DNA from: a virus
DNA: 40,731 bases
Direction: 5' to 3' (one strand)
IMG/VR virus record: IMGVR_UViG_3300032006_000026
Coordinates: 1 to 40,731 of that record
The notes under the pieces were generated by a model. That model was not told the DNA's origin. It was given only the letters and a program-made list of their open reading frames with translations, and searched no databases. Made by a program: the position numbers and the translations under genes. How positions within the stretch are numbered: position 1 is the first letter of the stretch; the number at the start of each line of letters is the position of its first letter. Below are positions 33,492 through 40,375 of the stretch, piece by piece.

Positions 33492-35668
33492 TATACACTA
33501 ATCCCCAATACTTTTATTTTTTGAGCAGACCTTCCACCCAATGCATCAAATTTAGGTATTTCTTTAGTAGATTTTTCCACCATCGGCTTATCTTCCATTT
33601 TATTTTTTTCTTGATTATAAGCATCTATAACTTTAATTTTATTTTTAGCAACTGGTGTTAAATCAGGTTTATTATTATCCTTATAACCAACAATTCTTCC
33701 ACGTTTGTTATAAATTGGTTCTCCTTTAGAAATTCTATCCTCTGCTTTAGGTTTAGGTGATGCCTCATATTTGTCCATGTTAACCATATCACCAACATCA
33801 CTACTTATTGGTCCTAATATACCACTGCTACCACCACTTCTTTTTTTACCACCACCAAATAATCCACCAAACCATCCACCACCTGTTTTAGGTGTGGTAG
33901 TCGATTTCCGATTTGCTATTATTTGTTTCTGGAGTGCATCTATTTCGTCCCCAATTTCATTCCATCTCTTCCTATCCTTTCTTGATAATTTACCATCAGG
34001 TCCTCTGTCCATCGCATCTCTCTCATTATCTAACTTTTGAATTCGTGCCAGTGGTCGATTATCAAAAGAATCCACCATAGCATTTGCTTCTTCTTGTGTA
34101 TATACTGTTCCACCAGTTTTAAAATGCTGAACTAAACCACCACCAGCCATTTTGGCACTAGAAGATATATCAGCACCTAAAAGATCTAGTTTAAGCTGCC
34201 CCTTGAGGTTTTCTGCAAATCTTGCATTAGGGTTTTTTGCAAAATACTTCTCCCTATCTTCTTCTGTTGTTTGACCGATTGATCCACGCATTATGGATTC
34301 ATCACCTCTTGTTTTTGTATCAAATTTAGTCTTGATACCCTTATCAAAATCTGTAAAGGTATTTGATGTTTCTTTTACTCCACCACCATAATATTCTGAA
34401 CCCATTGCTTTTGTAAGTTCCACACCTGGAGCATAAGTTAATTTCTTTTTAGGTTTCAAACCCTGCAAGGCTCGTTCTTCATTAAGATACTTAAGCATAT
34501 ATGATTCTTCTGCTTTTTTCTCTTTTGGATCAGTTACTGTACCCCTAGTATGTCCTAACTCTTCACTCATAGTTTGGACCTTACCACCTACCTTATATCT
34601 ACCCATTGTTGGTCTGTTAGTTCCACCACCAGCAGCATTCATAGACTCCATAGTATTCACACCATACTTCTGAACTGCTCCTTTAGACATGACAAACTCA
34701 CCAGGAGTTAGCATAGCAGGAACAGTATCCTTATTACCCGATCCAGGAACTTTTCCACCTTCATTATAATAATGCATTTCTTTAACTAAACCACCACCAG
34801 AAAATGCACCAGCTCCCACACTGAATAACTTAGTGAAAGCTTTACCCTTTCCACTTCCTCCAAGAAGACCACTAAGACCTTTCAGTATCTTTCCAGATGC
34901 TAATTTAGCAATGGCTGCAGTTAATTTAGGAATCAATATTGAAAGTCTTCCAACACTCCATACCACAACCTTAATTAAACCAGCCACCATCTTAGTGAAT
35001 CCAGTTCCAAATAACAAATATGCAGCCAACATTGTAGGCCACCAATCTTTAAGGAATTTAATAATACTCTTCAACTTTCCTTGATTTTGTTTATTACCCA
35101 TCCATTTCAAAATCTTAAATAAAACTCTACCAAGAAAAACCCTTCCTAAAAATTCTAATAACTTTGACCATGCACTTTTAAGTGGTTCAAGTGCTTTGGA
35201 TGCAGTTTTCTTTATTCCATCAAATACCCTAAATTCTAATTTATTTTCTTTCTTTCTTCTCTTAAACCTCTCCACCATTTTGCGGAACCAACCCTGTTGT
35301 TTTTTATCTTGCTTCTGATCTTCTTTTAAAGTTTCTACAATAGAAGTAACACTATTATTAATCTCTACTATTGAACCACCCTTTGTCCCAACAGGAGATT
35401 CTTTTCCCCCTTTGTCAAAAAACTTAGAAGTGCTTATCTTTTTCTGAGATATTTTTACTTTCTTATTAGGAGATTTCCTTTCTTCTCTTACTCTTAAAAA
35501 CTCTTCTCTTAATGCTTCTGACCTCTTATCCCCTGATCCTTTTGTAGCAGCTTCAATAGTTACAATAGCCTCCCTCAAGGCACTAAGATAATCCTCATCG
35601 GTCTCGATGTCAACCATCTCATATCCGAGATCGGAAAGTATTTTTAATGGACTGATCTTAACGGGCAT
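33491..35668 (-). CDS. Tape-measure-like tail protein (725 aa)
   Basis: A Lys-rich N-terminal half (KKTASKALEPLKSAWSKLLE, MVERFKRRKKENKLEFRVFD) is followed by hydrophobic helices (about residues 208-250, PTMLAAYLLFGTGFTKMVAG and LIKVVVWSVGRLSILIPKLT). At about 307-336 it carries GSGNKDTVPAMLTPGEFVMS, then KGAVQKYG. The D-T-V-P-A-x-L-T-P-G-E-x-V motif occurs in the C-terminal parts of many tape-measure proteins. A second Gly-rich segment with EEGxx-type repeats follows (YKVGGKVQTMSEELGHTRGT), and KYLNEERALQGLKPKK is a helical motif of unknown role. The N-terminus overlaps the 57-codon chaperone-like ORF by 11 nt, exactly where tape-measure genes usually sit. The call is well supported by motif and synteny. 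Tail length cannot be derived firmly because two tape-like genes exist. Confidence 0.78.
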   Translation of the reverse strand: MPVKISPLKILSDLGYEMVDIETDEDYLSALREAIVTIEAATKGSGDKRSEALREEFLRVREERKSPNKKVKISQKKISTSKFFDKGGKESPVGTKGGSIVEINNSVTSIVETLKEDQKQDKKQQGWFRKMVERFKRRKKENKLEFRVFDGIKKTASKALEPLKSAWSKLLEFLGRVFLGRVLFKILKWMGNKQNQGKLKSIIKFLKDWWPTMLAAYLLFGTGFTKMVAGLIKVVVWSVGRLSILIPKLTAAIAKLASGKILKGLSGLLGGSGKGKAFTKLFSVGAGAFSGGGLVKEMHYYNEGGKVPGSGNKDTVPAMLTPGEFVMSKGAVQKYGVNTMESMNAAGGGTNRPTMGRYKVGGKVQTMSEELGHTRGTVTDPKEKKAEESYMLKYLNEERALQGLKPKKKLTYAPGVELTKAMGSEYYGGGVKETSNTFTDFDKGIKTKFDTKTRGDESIMRGSIGQTTEEDREKYFAKNPNARFAENLKGQLKLDLLGADISSSAKMAGGGLVQHFKTGGTVYTQEEANAMVDSFDNRPLARIQKLDNERDAMDRGPDGKLSRKDRKRWNEIGDEIDALQKQIIANRKSTTTPKTGGGWFGGLFGGGKKRSGGSSGILGPISSDVGDMVNMDKYEASPKPKAEDRISKGEPIYNKRGRIVGYKDNNKPDLTPVAKNKIKVIDAYNQEKNKMEDKPMVEKSTKEIPKFDALGGRSAQKIKVLGISV

Positions 35669-35831
35669 TAGCTTGTTGCTGTTGCTTTAATTTTTCTTCC
35701 TCAAGGTGTGCTTGAAGTAGACCTACATAGATGTCTCGTTCCCAAGGCATCATATTTTCAATCTCTGTTAAGCTATATTTATGATACTGCATCAAAGCAA
35801 AATTTAGTTTGAAATAATCCTCCAAACTCAT
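35658..35831 (-). CDS. 57-residue chaperone-like ORF, probably expressed by -1 frameshift
   Basis: An ORF reading MSLEDYFKLNFALMQYHKYS, LTEIENMMPWERDIYVGLLQ, AHLEEEKLKQQQQANAR. The MPWERDIYVGLL core resembles the small second chaperone domain found just before tape-measure genes in many tailed phages. Its ATG has no ribosome site; the nearest GGAGG lies inside the ORF. The frame is exactly -1 to the gp26 gene and is open back through a T TTT TTC slip site near the gp26 end, so the likely product is a 301-residue gp26 fusion. The end overlaps the tape-measure start by 11 nt. Independent initiation at this ATG remains possible. In T4 the neighbouring assembly gene here is 51, but no homology to it could be judged. 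Confidence 0.78.
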   Translation of the reverse strand: MSLEDYFKLNFALMQYHKYSLTEIENMMPWERDIYVGLLQAHLEEEKLKQQQQANAR

Positions 35832-35842
35832 ATGCAGTAGGG

Positions 35843-36562
35843 CTATGCGAAAAAAGACGCTAAACCCTCCAATACAACCTCACTTTCCACTTTTGTCTTT
35901 GGATTAGTAATCTTTAAAGTATGAGATAATTTAGGCATAGTATCAAAAAATGATTCAATCTCTTTAAATTGAGTAGAATTCATTTGCTCTAAGAAATCCT
36001 TCATTTCCTTCTTAGTGCAATCAGCAGCTGCCCACACTTCTTCTTCAGTATAAATTTTATCAATACATGATGCAATCAAATCAAATGACTGTTCCATTTG
36101 ATTACCTTCTTTAAAATCAAAGTTATTTTTAATAAATTGATCAAGTGATGGATACTTCATTTCCATCATAATATTTTCATCCACTTTAATCTTATTAGTA
36201 TGGTTATCATCCTTCTGAACTTCGATTTCATCTAGGGCAATTGTTACTGGAACCTGAGTCTTATTATCATCAGGACAAATAATATTAACATCTATATCTT
36301 CTCCAACAGACTTACCACGAATATTGAGGAACAAATATTCAATATCAAATGTAGGAAGATCTTCTACTTTAATTCCTTTGCTAAGAATACAACTCTTAAG
36401 AACTGCTTTGATAGCATTAGTAATTTGTTTATTATCTTCACTTTCTAGAGCAATTACAAGAACCTTTTCTTCTTTTACAAGAAATGGTCTATATTTAACA
36501 GATTTACCTGTTGAAGGTAACTCCAACTCATAGGTCGGAGTCGCAATTTTTGGTAAAGGCAT
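35843..36562 (-). CDS. gp26: Baseplate hub protein gp26-like / tape-measure chaperone
   Basis: A 239-residue protein of the T4 gp26 baseplate family. The signature is the N-terminus PLPKIATPTYELELPSTGKS with KYRPFLVKEEKVLVIALES, followed by AIKAVLKSC, FDIEYLFLNIRGKSVGEDID and a C-terminal helical half (KEMKDFLEQMNSTQFKEIES, FFDTMPKLSHTLK). In T4, gp26 is needed for hub assembly. Its position just before the tape-measure gene and a shifted small ORF suggests it plays the part of a G-type chaperone here, an inference. The last codons are TCT TTT TTC GCA TAG, containing an in-frame slippery heptamer. A CTAAATA box lies 26 nt upstream, so it begins a transcription unit. Confidence 0.85.
   Translation of the reverse strand: MPLPKIATPTYELELPSTGKSVKYRPFLVKEEKVLVIALESEDNKQITNAIKAVLKSCILSKGIKVEDLPTFDIEYLFLNIRGKSVGEDIDVNIICPDDNKTQVPVTIALDEIEVQKDDNHTNKIKVDENIMMEMKYPSLDQFIKNNFDFKEGNQMEQSFDLIASCIDKIYTEEEVWAAADCTKKEMKDFLEQMNSTQFKEIESFFDTMPKLSHTLKITNPKTKVESEVVLEGLASFFA
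35849..35855 (-). promoter_or_regulatory. Candidate programmed -1 frameshift site T TTT TTC
   Basis: On the minus strand the gp26 codons are TCT TTT TTC GCA TAG, so X XXY YYZ = T TTT TTC is in the correct register. A -1 slip re-reads TTT TTT and continues CGC ATA GCC CTA CTG CAT ATG AGT TTG, entering the 57-codon ORF without a stop. Predicted product: residues 1-238 of gp26, six linker residues (RIALLH) and 57 residues, 301 in all. No strong downstream stem was found by eye. Confidence 0.6.
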
Positions 36563-36588
36563 AATGTCCTATAACACTTCAGTATGTT

Positions 36589-36595
36589 TATTTAG
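36589..36595 (-). promoter_or_regulatory. Late-promoter-like box CTAAATA
   Basis: Minus-strand CTAAATA (within CACTAAATAAAC) in the 38-nt gap upstream of the gp26 gene, ending 26 nt before its ATG. Same variant as at 3610. Confidence 0.5.
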
Positions 36596-36600
36596 TGGGT

Positions 36601-37407
36601 TTATCTGGATCCCAAGAATCCTGCAGTAAATGCACCAGCAACGTCTCCAAGAAAATCATTTCCAGTCAATCTATCTACAGCAGCATCAACTATACCACCA
36701 GCTAGACCTGCTGCATTAAATCTTGCTTGTTGAGGAGCAGTAAATGCTTTACCTAGAGTTGAAGAATTTATCCCTTTAGGTTGGCTTGGAGGATAAGCAT
36801 AAGTTTTATCTAAATTTTTAACAACATACCTTATATAACTCATTGATACCGTACATTTTAATAATGAAGATGTATCATAAGAAACTGGCATAGAATTTAT
36901 TGCCAAAGGAAATGCTCTAACAAATTCATATTCCAATATATTCCCATGATCCTTTTCAAACTTTCTAACCTTCAATCCTGCGCCCATATAACTATCAGGA
37001 TATCTCATTCTATAATCATAATTAGGTTGCATTAATTGAGTGTCTTGATCAGCTTCACTAATTTGCCTCCCATTTACAATATAAGAGGTCCATTCTTCAA
37101 AAAATCTTATTGGAGTATATAATCCAGCATCAACATAAAAAATTAAATCTATTCTATCATCAAATATTCTTCTATGAACATGTTTCTCTGTTACACCAGT
37201 TCTATCATTATCAATCTCAAATGTTGCTAAATTAGATCCAGGAAGAACTGTTTCTGAACACATTAAATTAATTTTATCCTGCTTACCAACACCTTGCCAT
37301 TTATCACGAAGCGCATTAGGAATAGGTATATCCACCTCAAAATGAGAAGTGGTTGCTGGTCTTAATAAATTAGCCTTAATGTCAGATACTTTTGCTATTC
37401 GTGGCAT
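36601..37407 (-). CDS. Tail-tube-fold baseplate protein, gp54/gp19-like
   Basis: A 268-residue protein with features of the T4 gp19/gp54 tube family: HFEVDIPIPNALRDKW near the start, LMCSETVLPGSNLATFEIDN, FDDRIDLIFYVDAG, YTPIRFFEEWTSYIVNGRQI, the MRYPDSY segment, and EYEFVRAFPLAINSMPVSYD then LLKCTVSMSYIRYVV. The last two blocks are the conserved end of tube-fold proteins. T4 gp54 starts tube assembly on the baseplate and gp48 caps it; gp48 is encoded divergently at 38292. The C-terminal about 60 residues (after YPPSQPKG) are Ala/Gly-rich and extra to a plain tube protein, which favours a baseplate initiator over the major tube subunit. The upstream divergent gap is only 42 nt. Confidence 0.75.
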   Translation of the reverse strand: MPRIAKVSDIKANLLRPATTSHFEVDIPIPNALRDKWQGVGKQDKINLMCSETVLPGSNLATFEIDNDRTGVTEKHVHRRIFDDRIDLIFYVDAGLYTPIRFFEEWTSYIVNGRQISEADQDTQLMQPNYDYRMRYPDSYMGAGLKVRKFEKDHGNILEYEFVRAFPLAINSMPVSYDTSSLLKCTVSMSYIRYVVKNLDKTYAYPPSQPKGINSSTLGKAFTAPQQARFNAAGLAGGIVDAAVDRLTGNDFLGDVAGAFTAGFLGSR

Positions 37408-37449
37408 TTTATAAATACTTTTTGACCTTATATATTATGTATAAGAGAT
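37408..37449. promoter_or_regulatory. Compact divergent promoter region
   Basis: A 42-nt, almost pure A/T spacer separates the two divergent operons. The plus strand carries an exact TATAAATA at 37410-37417, correctly placed 32 nt before the gp4 ATG. The minus strand carries only poorer matches such as TATATAA between 37420 and 37440 for the gp54-like gene. Confidence 0.55.
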
Positions 37450-37890
37450 ATGGCAGAAAGTATTAAGAGTATATTTAAACCGAAGAAACCTAAGAAATAT
37501 AAAGGTGATATAACTAACATTATTTGCCGTAGTTCTTGGGAAAGACGATTTTGTAATTATTGTGATCAAAATGAAAATATTACAGAATGGGGAAGTGAAG
37601 AGTTTTGGATACCTTATCGTGCTCCTGATGGTAGAGTCCGTAGATATTTCCCAGATTTTATTATCAAAGTTAAAGAGAATACAGGTAAATTAAAAACTTA
37701 TGTTATAGAGGTAAAACCCCTCAAACAAACCAAAGCACCTATAAAAAGAAAAAGAGTGACTAAATCATATCTCTACGAATGTCAGACATATGCTGTAAAT
37801 CAAGCAAAATGGAAAGCAGCAGATGAATGGTGTAAAGACCGAAAAATTGAATTTAAGATTATAACTGAAAAAGAACTAGGTATTAAATAA
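37450..37890 (+). CDS. gp4: Head completion protein gp4 (PD-(D/E)XK nuclease-like)
   Basis: A 146-residue T4 gp4 homologue. Conserved blocks are CRSSWERRFCNYCDQNENIT with E31, then WGSEEFWIPY, RRYFPDFIIKV with D69, YVIEVKPLKQTKAP with E87-V-K89, YECQTYAVNQAKWKAADEWC and FKIITEKEL. E31...D69...E87xK89 is a PD-(D/E)XK active-site arrangement, related to TnsA-type endonucleases. In T4, gp4 with gp50 and gp65 completes DNA-filled heads before tail joining. All putative catalytic residues are present. It is the first gene of the plus-strand operon, driven by the TATAAATA box 32 nt upstream. Its TAA overlaps the next ATG by 1 nt. Confidence 0.9.
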   Translation: MAESIKSIFKPKKPKKYKGDITNIICRSSWERRFCNYCDQNENITEWGSEEFWIPYRAPDGRVRRYFPDFIIKVKENTGKLKTYVIEVKPLKQTKAPIKRKRVTKSYLYECQTYAVNQAKWKAADEWCKDRKIEFKIITEKELGIK

Positions 37891-38276
37891 TGACATTTGC
37901 AAATGCTGCAGAAATGGAGGAAGACAATCGTGTCAGGGAATATTTGAGTGACTTGAATAATAGAACTAATGATCCAGAAGAAATGATGATGGAAATAATG
38001 GAAGTACTAAATGATACTGTGACTCCTATTCCTGAAGTAGGAAAATTCTATACCTTTGTCTACAATGCAAAAACACCTAATATTACATATGACCAACATC
38101 CTTTGATTGCTTGTACAGATTTGCAGTCATGGGGATTTAAAGGACTTAACTTTCATTGGAGACAATCTCGCAATTATACATGGGAAGAACTAGCAGGACA
38201 ACTCTATATTGTGCAATATAATGAACTTGATGACCTTCTTACAATACCTTATGGTAAATTCATACTAAATAAGTAA
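37890..38276 (+). CDS. Unassigned conserved-looking phage protein (128 aa)
   Basis: The N-terminal about 45 residues are acidic helix (EEMMMEIMEVLNDTV). The rest has a compact motif set: GKFYTFVYNAKTPNITYDQH then PLIACTDLQSWGFKGLNFHW, RNYTWEELAGQLYIVQYNEL and IPYGKFIL. I recall the K/NTPNIxYDxxPLIxxxxxxxxGFxGLNFHW pattern from T4-like phage proteins of unknown role. No catalytic motif is clear. The ATG overlaps the gp4 stop by 1 nt (TAATG), so it is coupled to the head-completion gene. A minor virion or assembly role is likely. It is real by frame, length and spacing; function unknown. Confidence 0.8.
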   Translation: MTFANAAEMEEDNRVREYLSDLNNRTNDPEEMMMEIMEVLNDTVTPIPEVGKFYTFVYNAKTPNITYDQHPLIACTDLQSWGFKGLNFHWRQSRNYTWEELAGQLYIVQYNELDDLLTIPYGKFILNK

Positions 38277-38291
38277 AAAGTTGTAGTTTAA

Positions 38292-39626
38292 ATGGGATTT
38301 AATAGGGATCGAAATGGATGGTATGGTAATGATGATAAAACCAACCGATTTACAGATCCAAAAACTGGTGAAGCATATTTTACTCTAGTTAACGAAAAAA
38401 CTGGAGAGATTGAACTATGGAATGAAGATTTTGGGTTTGCAGATAAAAAAGTAGGTACTCTAAACCCTGAGACGGGTAAAATGGATTATAATGGAAAATG
38501 GTTTAGTAATGTAAATGCGGATGATAAAGCATTTGCTAAAAAAATAACAGAAAATGGAGATTTAAAAAAATACGCAAATCAAATTACTGCTGCAACAATT
38601 GCTGATGAAGACAATTGTAATGGTGATAAAGAATGTATAAAAGAAGCAAAAATAAAGGCTCAGAAATTAATTGATAAAAATAAAGGAGTAAATCCAGATA
38701 CTCAATCTAAACTTGCTGCTACTAGTAGTGGACTAGTAAATTCTGCAGCAGGAGAAGCAGTAGATGGAACAAGAAAAGATGGTTTTGGAAGATATGTTTA
38801 TCCACAATCCTTAAGGCAAGGAGCAGAAAGACAAGACTTTCTTAAGTTTAATATGCTTAAATATGAACCAAGACCTTTTAATAAAGAGGGATTTGGTTTT
38901 CAAGATAGATCAGATACAAATAAAAGAATTATAGGAACAGTTATTCTTCCTATTCCAGGTAATATACAAGATGCTCAATCTGTAAAATGGGGTGATAAAT
39001 CAATGACTCCTATAGATATGGCTAAAGCTAATATTGCTCTTGCTGGAATAACCGAAGGCGGAGAAGGATTTGCCGACGCAGTAGGAAATCAAGCATCCAG
39101 CATGGCTAAAGCGTTTGGAACTGATAAAGATGCATTAGCAGCAGTAATAGCAGGATGGGCTGCAGGTGGTCAAGATATACTTACAAGAACCACAGGTGCG
39201 ATTGCCAACCCTAATATGGAATTGTTATTTGGTGGTCCTAATCTCAGAAACTTTAGTTTCCAATGGACTTTAGCACCTAGAAATGATAAAGAAGCAAAGG
39301 ATGTTATTAAAATTCTTAGATTCTTTAAACAAGGAATGTCTCCAATTAGGACAAAATCTAGACTATTCATGAAATCTCCACATACATTCCAATTATCCTA
39401 TAACAACTCTAAAGGAGAACAACATAAGTACTTAAATAAGTTTAAAGAATGTGCTTTACAATCATTTAGTGTTAATTATGCACCAAATGGCACATATTCA
39501 ACTTATGAAGATGGAGTAATGACTGCATATCAAATGTCTATGACATACTCTGAACTTAATCCAGTATTTAATGATGATTATGGTGATGATCCTTCAGGCA
39601 GTTTACCAGCAGAAGTAGGTTTCTAA
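38292..39626 (+). CDS. gp48: Baseplate tail-tube cap protein gp48
   Basis: A 444-residue protein whose C-terminal half carries the T4 gp48 family signature: NPNMELLFGGPNLRNFSFQW, TLAPRNDKEAKDVIKILRFF, KQGMSPIRTKSRLFMKSPHT, FQLSYNN, and KECALQSFSVNYAPNGTYST with MTAYQMSMTYSELNPVFNDD. Mid-protein is IIGTVILPIPGNIQDAQSVK and DAVGNQASSMAKAFGTDKDA. The N-terminal about 90 residues (NRDRNGWYGNDDKTNRFTDP) are less familiar and polar. gp48 closes the top of the baseplate and starts the tail tube, alongside gp54. It lies upstream of gp53, with which it overlaps functionally in baseplate assembly. The 2-codon gap before it lacks an obvious ribosome site. Assignment is strong. Confidence 0.9.
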   Translation: MGFNRDRNGWYGNDDKTNRFTDPKTGEAYFTLVNEKTGEIELWNEDFGFADKKVGTLNPETGKMDYNGKWFSNVNADDKAFAKKITENGDLKKYANQITAATIADEDNCNGDKECIKEAKIKAQKLIDKNKGVNPDTQSKLAATSSGLVNSAAGEAVDGTRKDGFGRYVYPQSLRQGAERQDFLKFNMLKYEPRPFNKEGFGFQDRSDTNKRIIGTVILPIPGNIQDAQSVKWGDKSMTPIDMAKANIALAGITEGGEGFADAVGNQASSMAKAFGTDKDALAAVIAGWAAGGQDILTRTTGAIANPNMELLFGGPNLRNFSFQWTLAPRNDKEAKDVIKILRFFKQGMSPIRTKSRLFMKSPHTFQLSYNNSKGEQHKYLNKFKECALQSFSVNYAPNGTYSTYEDGVMTAYQMSMTYSELNPVFNDDYGDDPSGSLPAEVGF

Positions 39627-39627
39627 A

Positions 39628-40299
39628 ATGTCAAATTATTTCAACCAAATTCCAGATTTTGAATATGTTAGTAGATTACCTGATGCTAAAATATCAGACT
39701 ATATTACTGTAAAAAATCTTTTTAAAAGAGCATTCTTAAGAGAAGATATTTATCAAAATCTAACTTTCTTTACCAAATATTCTATCAAAGGTAATGATAG
39801 ACCAGATAATGTTGCTGCAGAAATATATCAAGATTCTAGTTTAGATTGGTTAGTTCTCTTAACAAACAATATTATCAATATACCAAATGAATGGCCTTTA
39901 TCACAAGATGACTTTAATAGATATCTTTTAGATAAGTATGATAATGATTATAATACCATATATAATGGAATTCATCATTATGAAACTATCGAAGTAGAAG
40001 ATAGTAATGAAACAATTATAGTTCCTGCAGGATTAGAAGTAAGTCAAGATTTTACAACAACTTACTATGATTACTTTATTGGGGGATTAACCACTGCAAA
40101 CAATATTACCAGACCAGTCACAAATTATGAATATGAAGAAAATCTAGAAAATAAGAAAAGAGAAATATATATACTAAAATTAGAATATTTAAGTGTGGTA
40201 ATGGATGATATAGATGATTTAATGACATATAAAAAAGGTTCCACCGAGTATGTCGATGAAACCTTAAAAAGAGCCGAAAATATTAGATTATTCCAATAG
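39628..40299 (+). CDS. gp53: Baseplate wedge subunit gp53
   Basis: A 223-residue T4 gp53 homologue. Diagnostic blocks are NYFNQIPDFEYVSRL, TVKNLFKRAFLREDIYQNLT, FFTKYSIKGNDRPDNVAAEI, YQDSSLDWLVLLTNNIINIP and NEWPLSQDDFNRYLLDKY. The D-x-x-A-x-x-x-Y-x-D-x-x-x-D-W-L-V-L-L-x-N pattern followed by WPLS is the family hallmark. gp53 joins the wedges around the hub to form the baseplate. The last about 60 residues (YEYEENLENKKREIYILKLE, YLSVVMDDIDDLM) are helical and charged. It starts 1 nt after the gp48 stop and is the last gene before the convergent terminator region. Confidence 0.9.
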   Translation: MSNYFNQIPDFEYVSRLPDAKISDYITVKNLFKRAFLREDIYQNLTFFTKYSIKGNDRPDNVAAEIYQDSSLDWLVLLTNNIINIPNEWPLSQDDFNRYLLDKYDNDYNTIYNGIHHYETIEVEDSNETIIVPAGLEVSQDFTTTYYDYFIGGLTTANNITRPVTNYEYEENLENKKREIYILKLEYLSVVMDDIDDLMTYKKGSTEYVDETLKRAENIRLFQ

Positions 40300-40311
40300 A
40301 AAAAAGTAATA

Positions 40312-40349
40312 GGGCAAAAAAATACCAGAGTTTTTTTTCCGCTTTTTTT
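40312..40349. terminator. Candidate intrinsic terminator between convergent genes
   Basis: The 76-nt convergent gap holds GGGC-A7, an 8-nt loop TACCAGAG, then T8-CC, a GG-x-A7/T7-x-CC stem with one mismatch, followed by GC and T7 (40343-40349). On the minus strand, the same stem is followed by a TATTACTTTTTT tract. It may stop both gp53 and gene 32 transcripts. The stem is A/T-rich and of modest stability. Confidence 0.45.
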
Positions 40350-40375
40350 GGAATAAAAAGTCGAATTTCCCTCAG

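Noticed and set aside
35832-35848. Stimulatory hairpin downstream of the slip site
   Set aside because: Only 3-4 bp pairings (GCA/TGC, CATA/TATG) were found by eye, too weak to claim.
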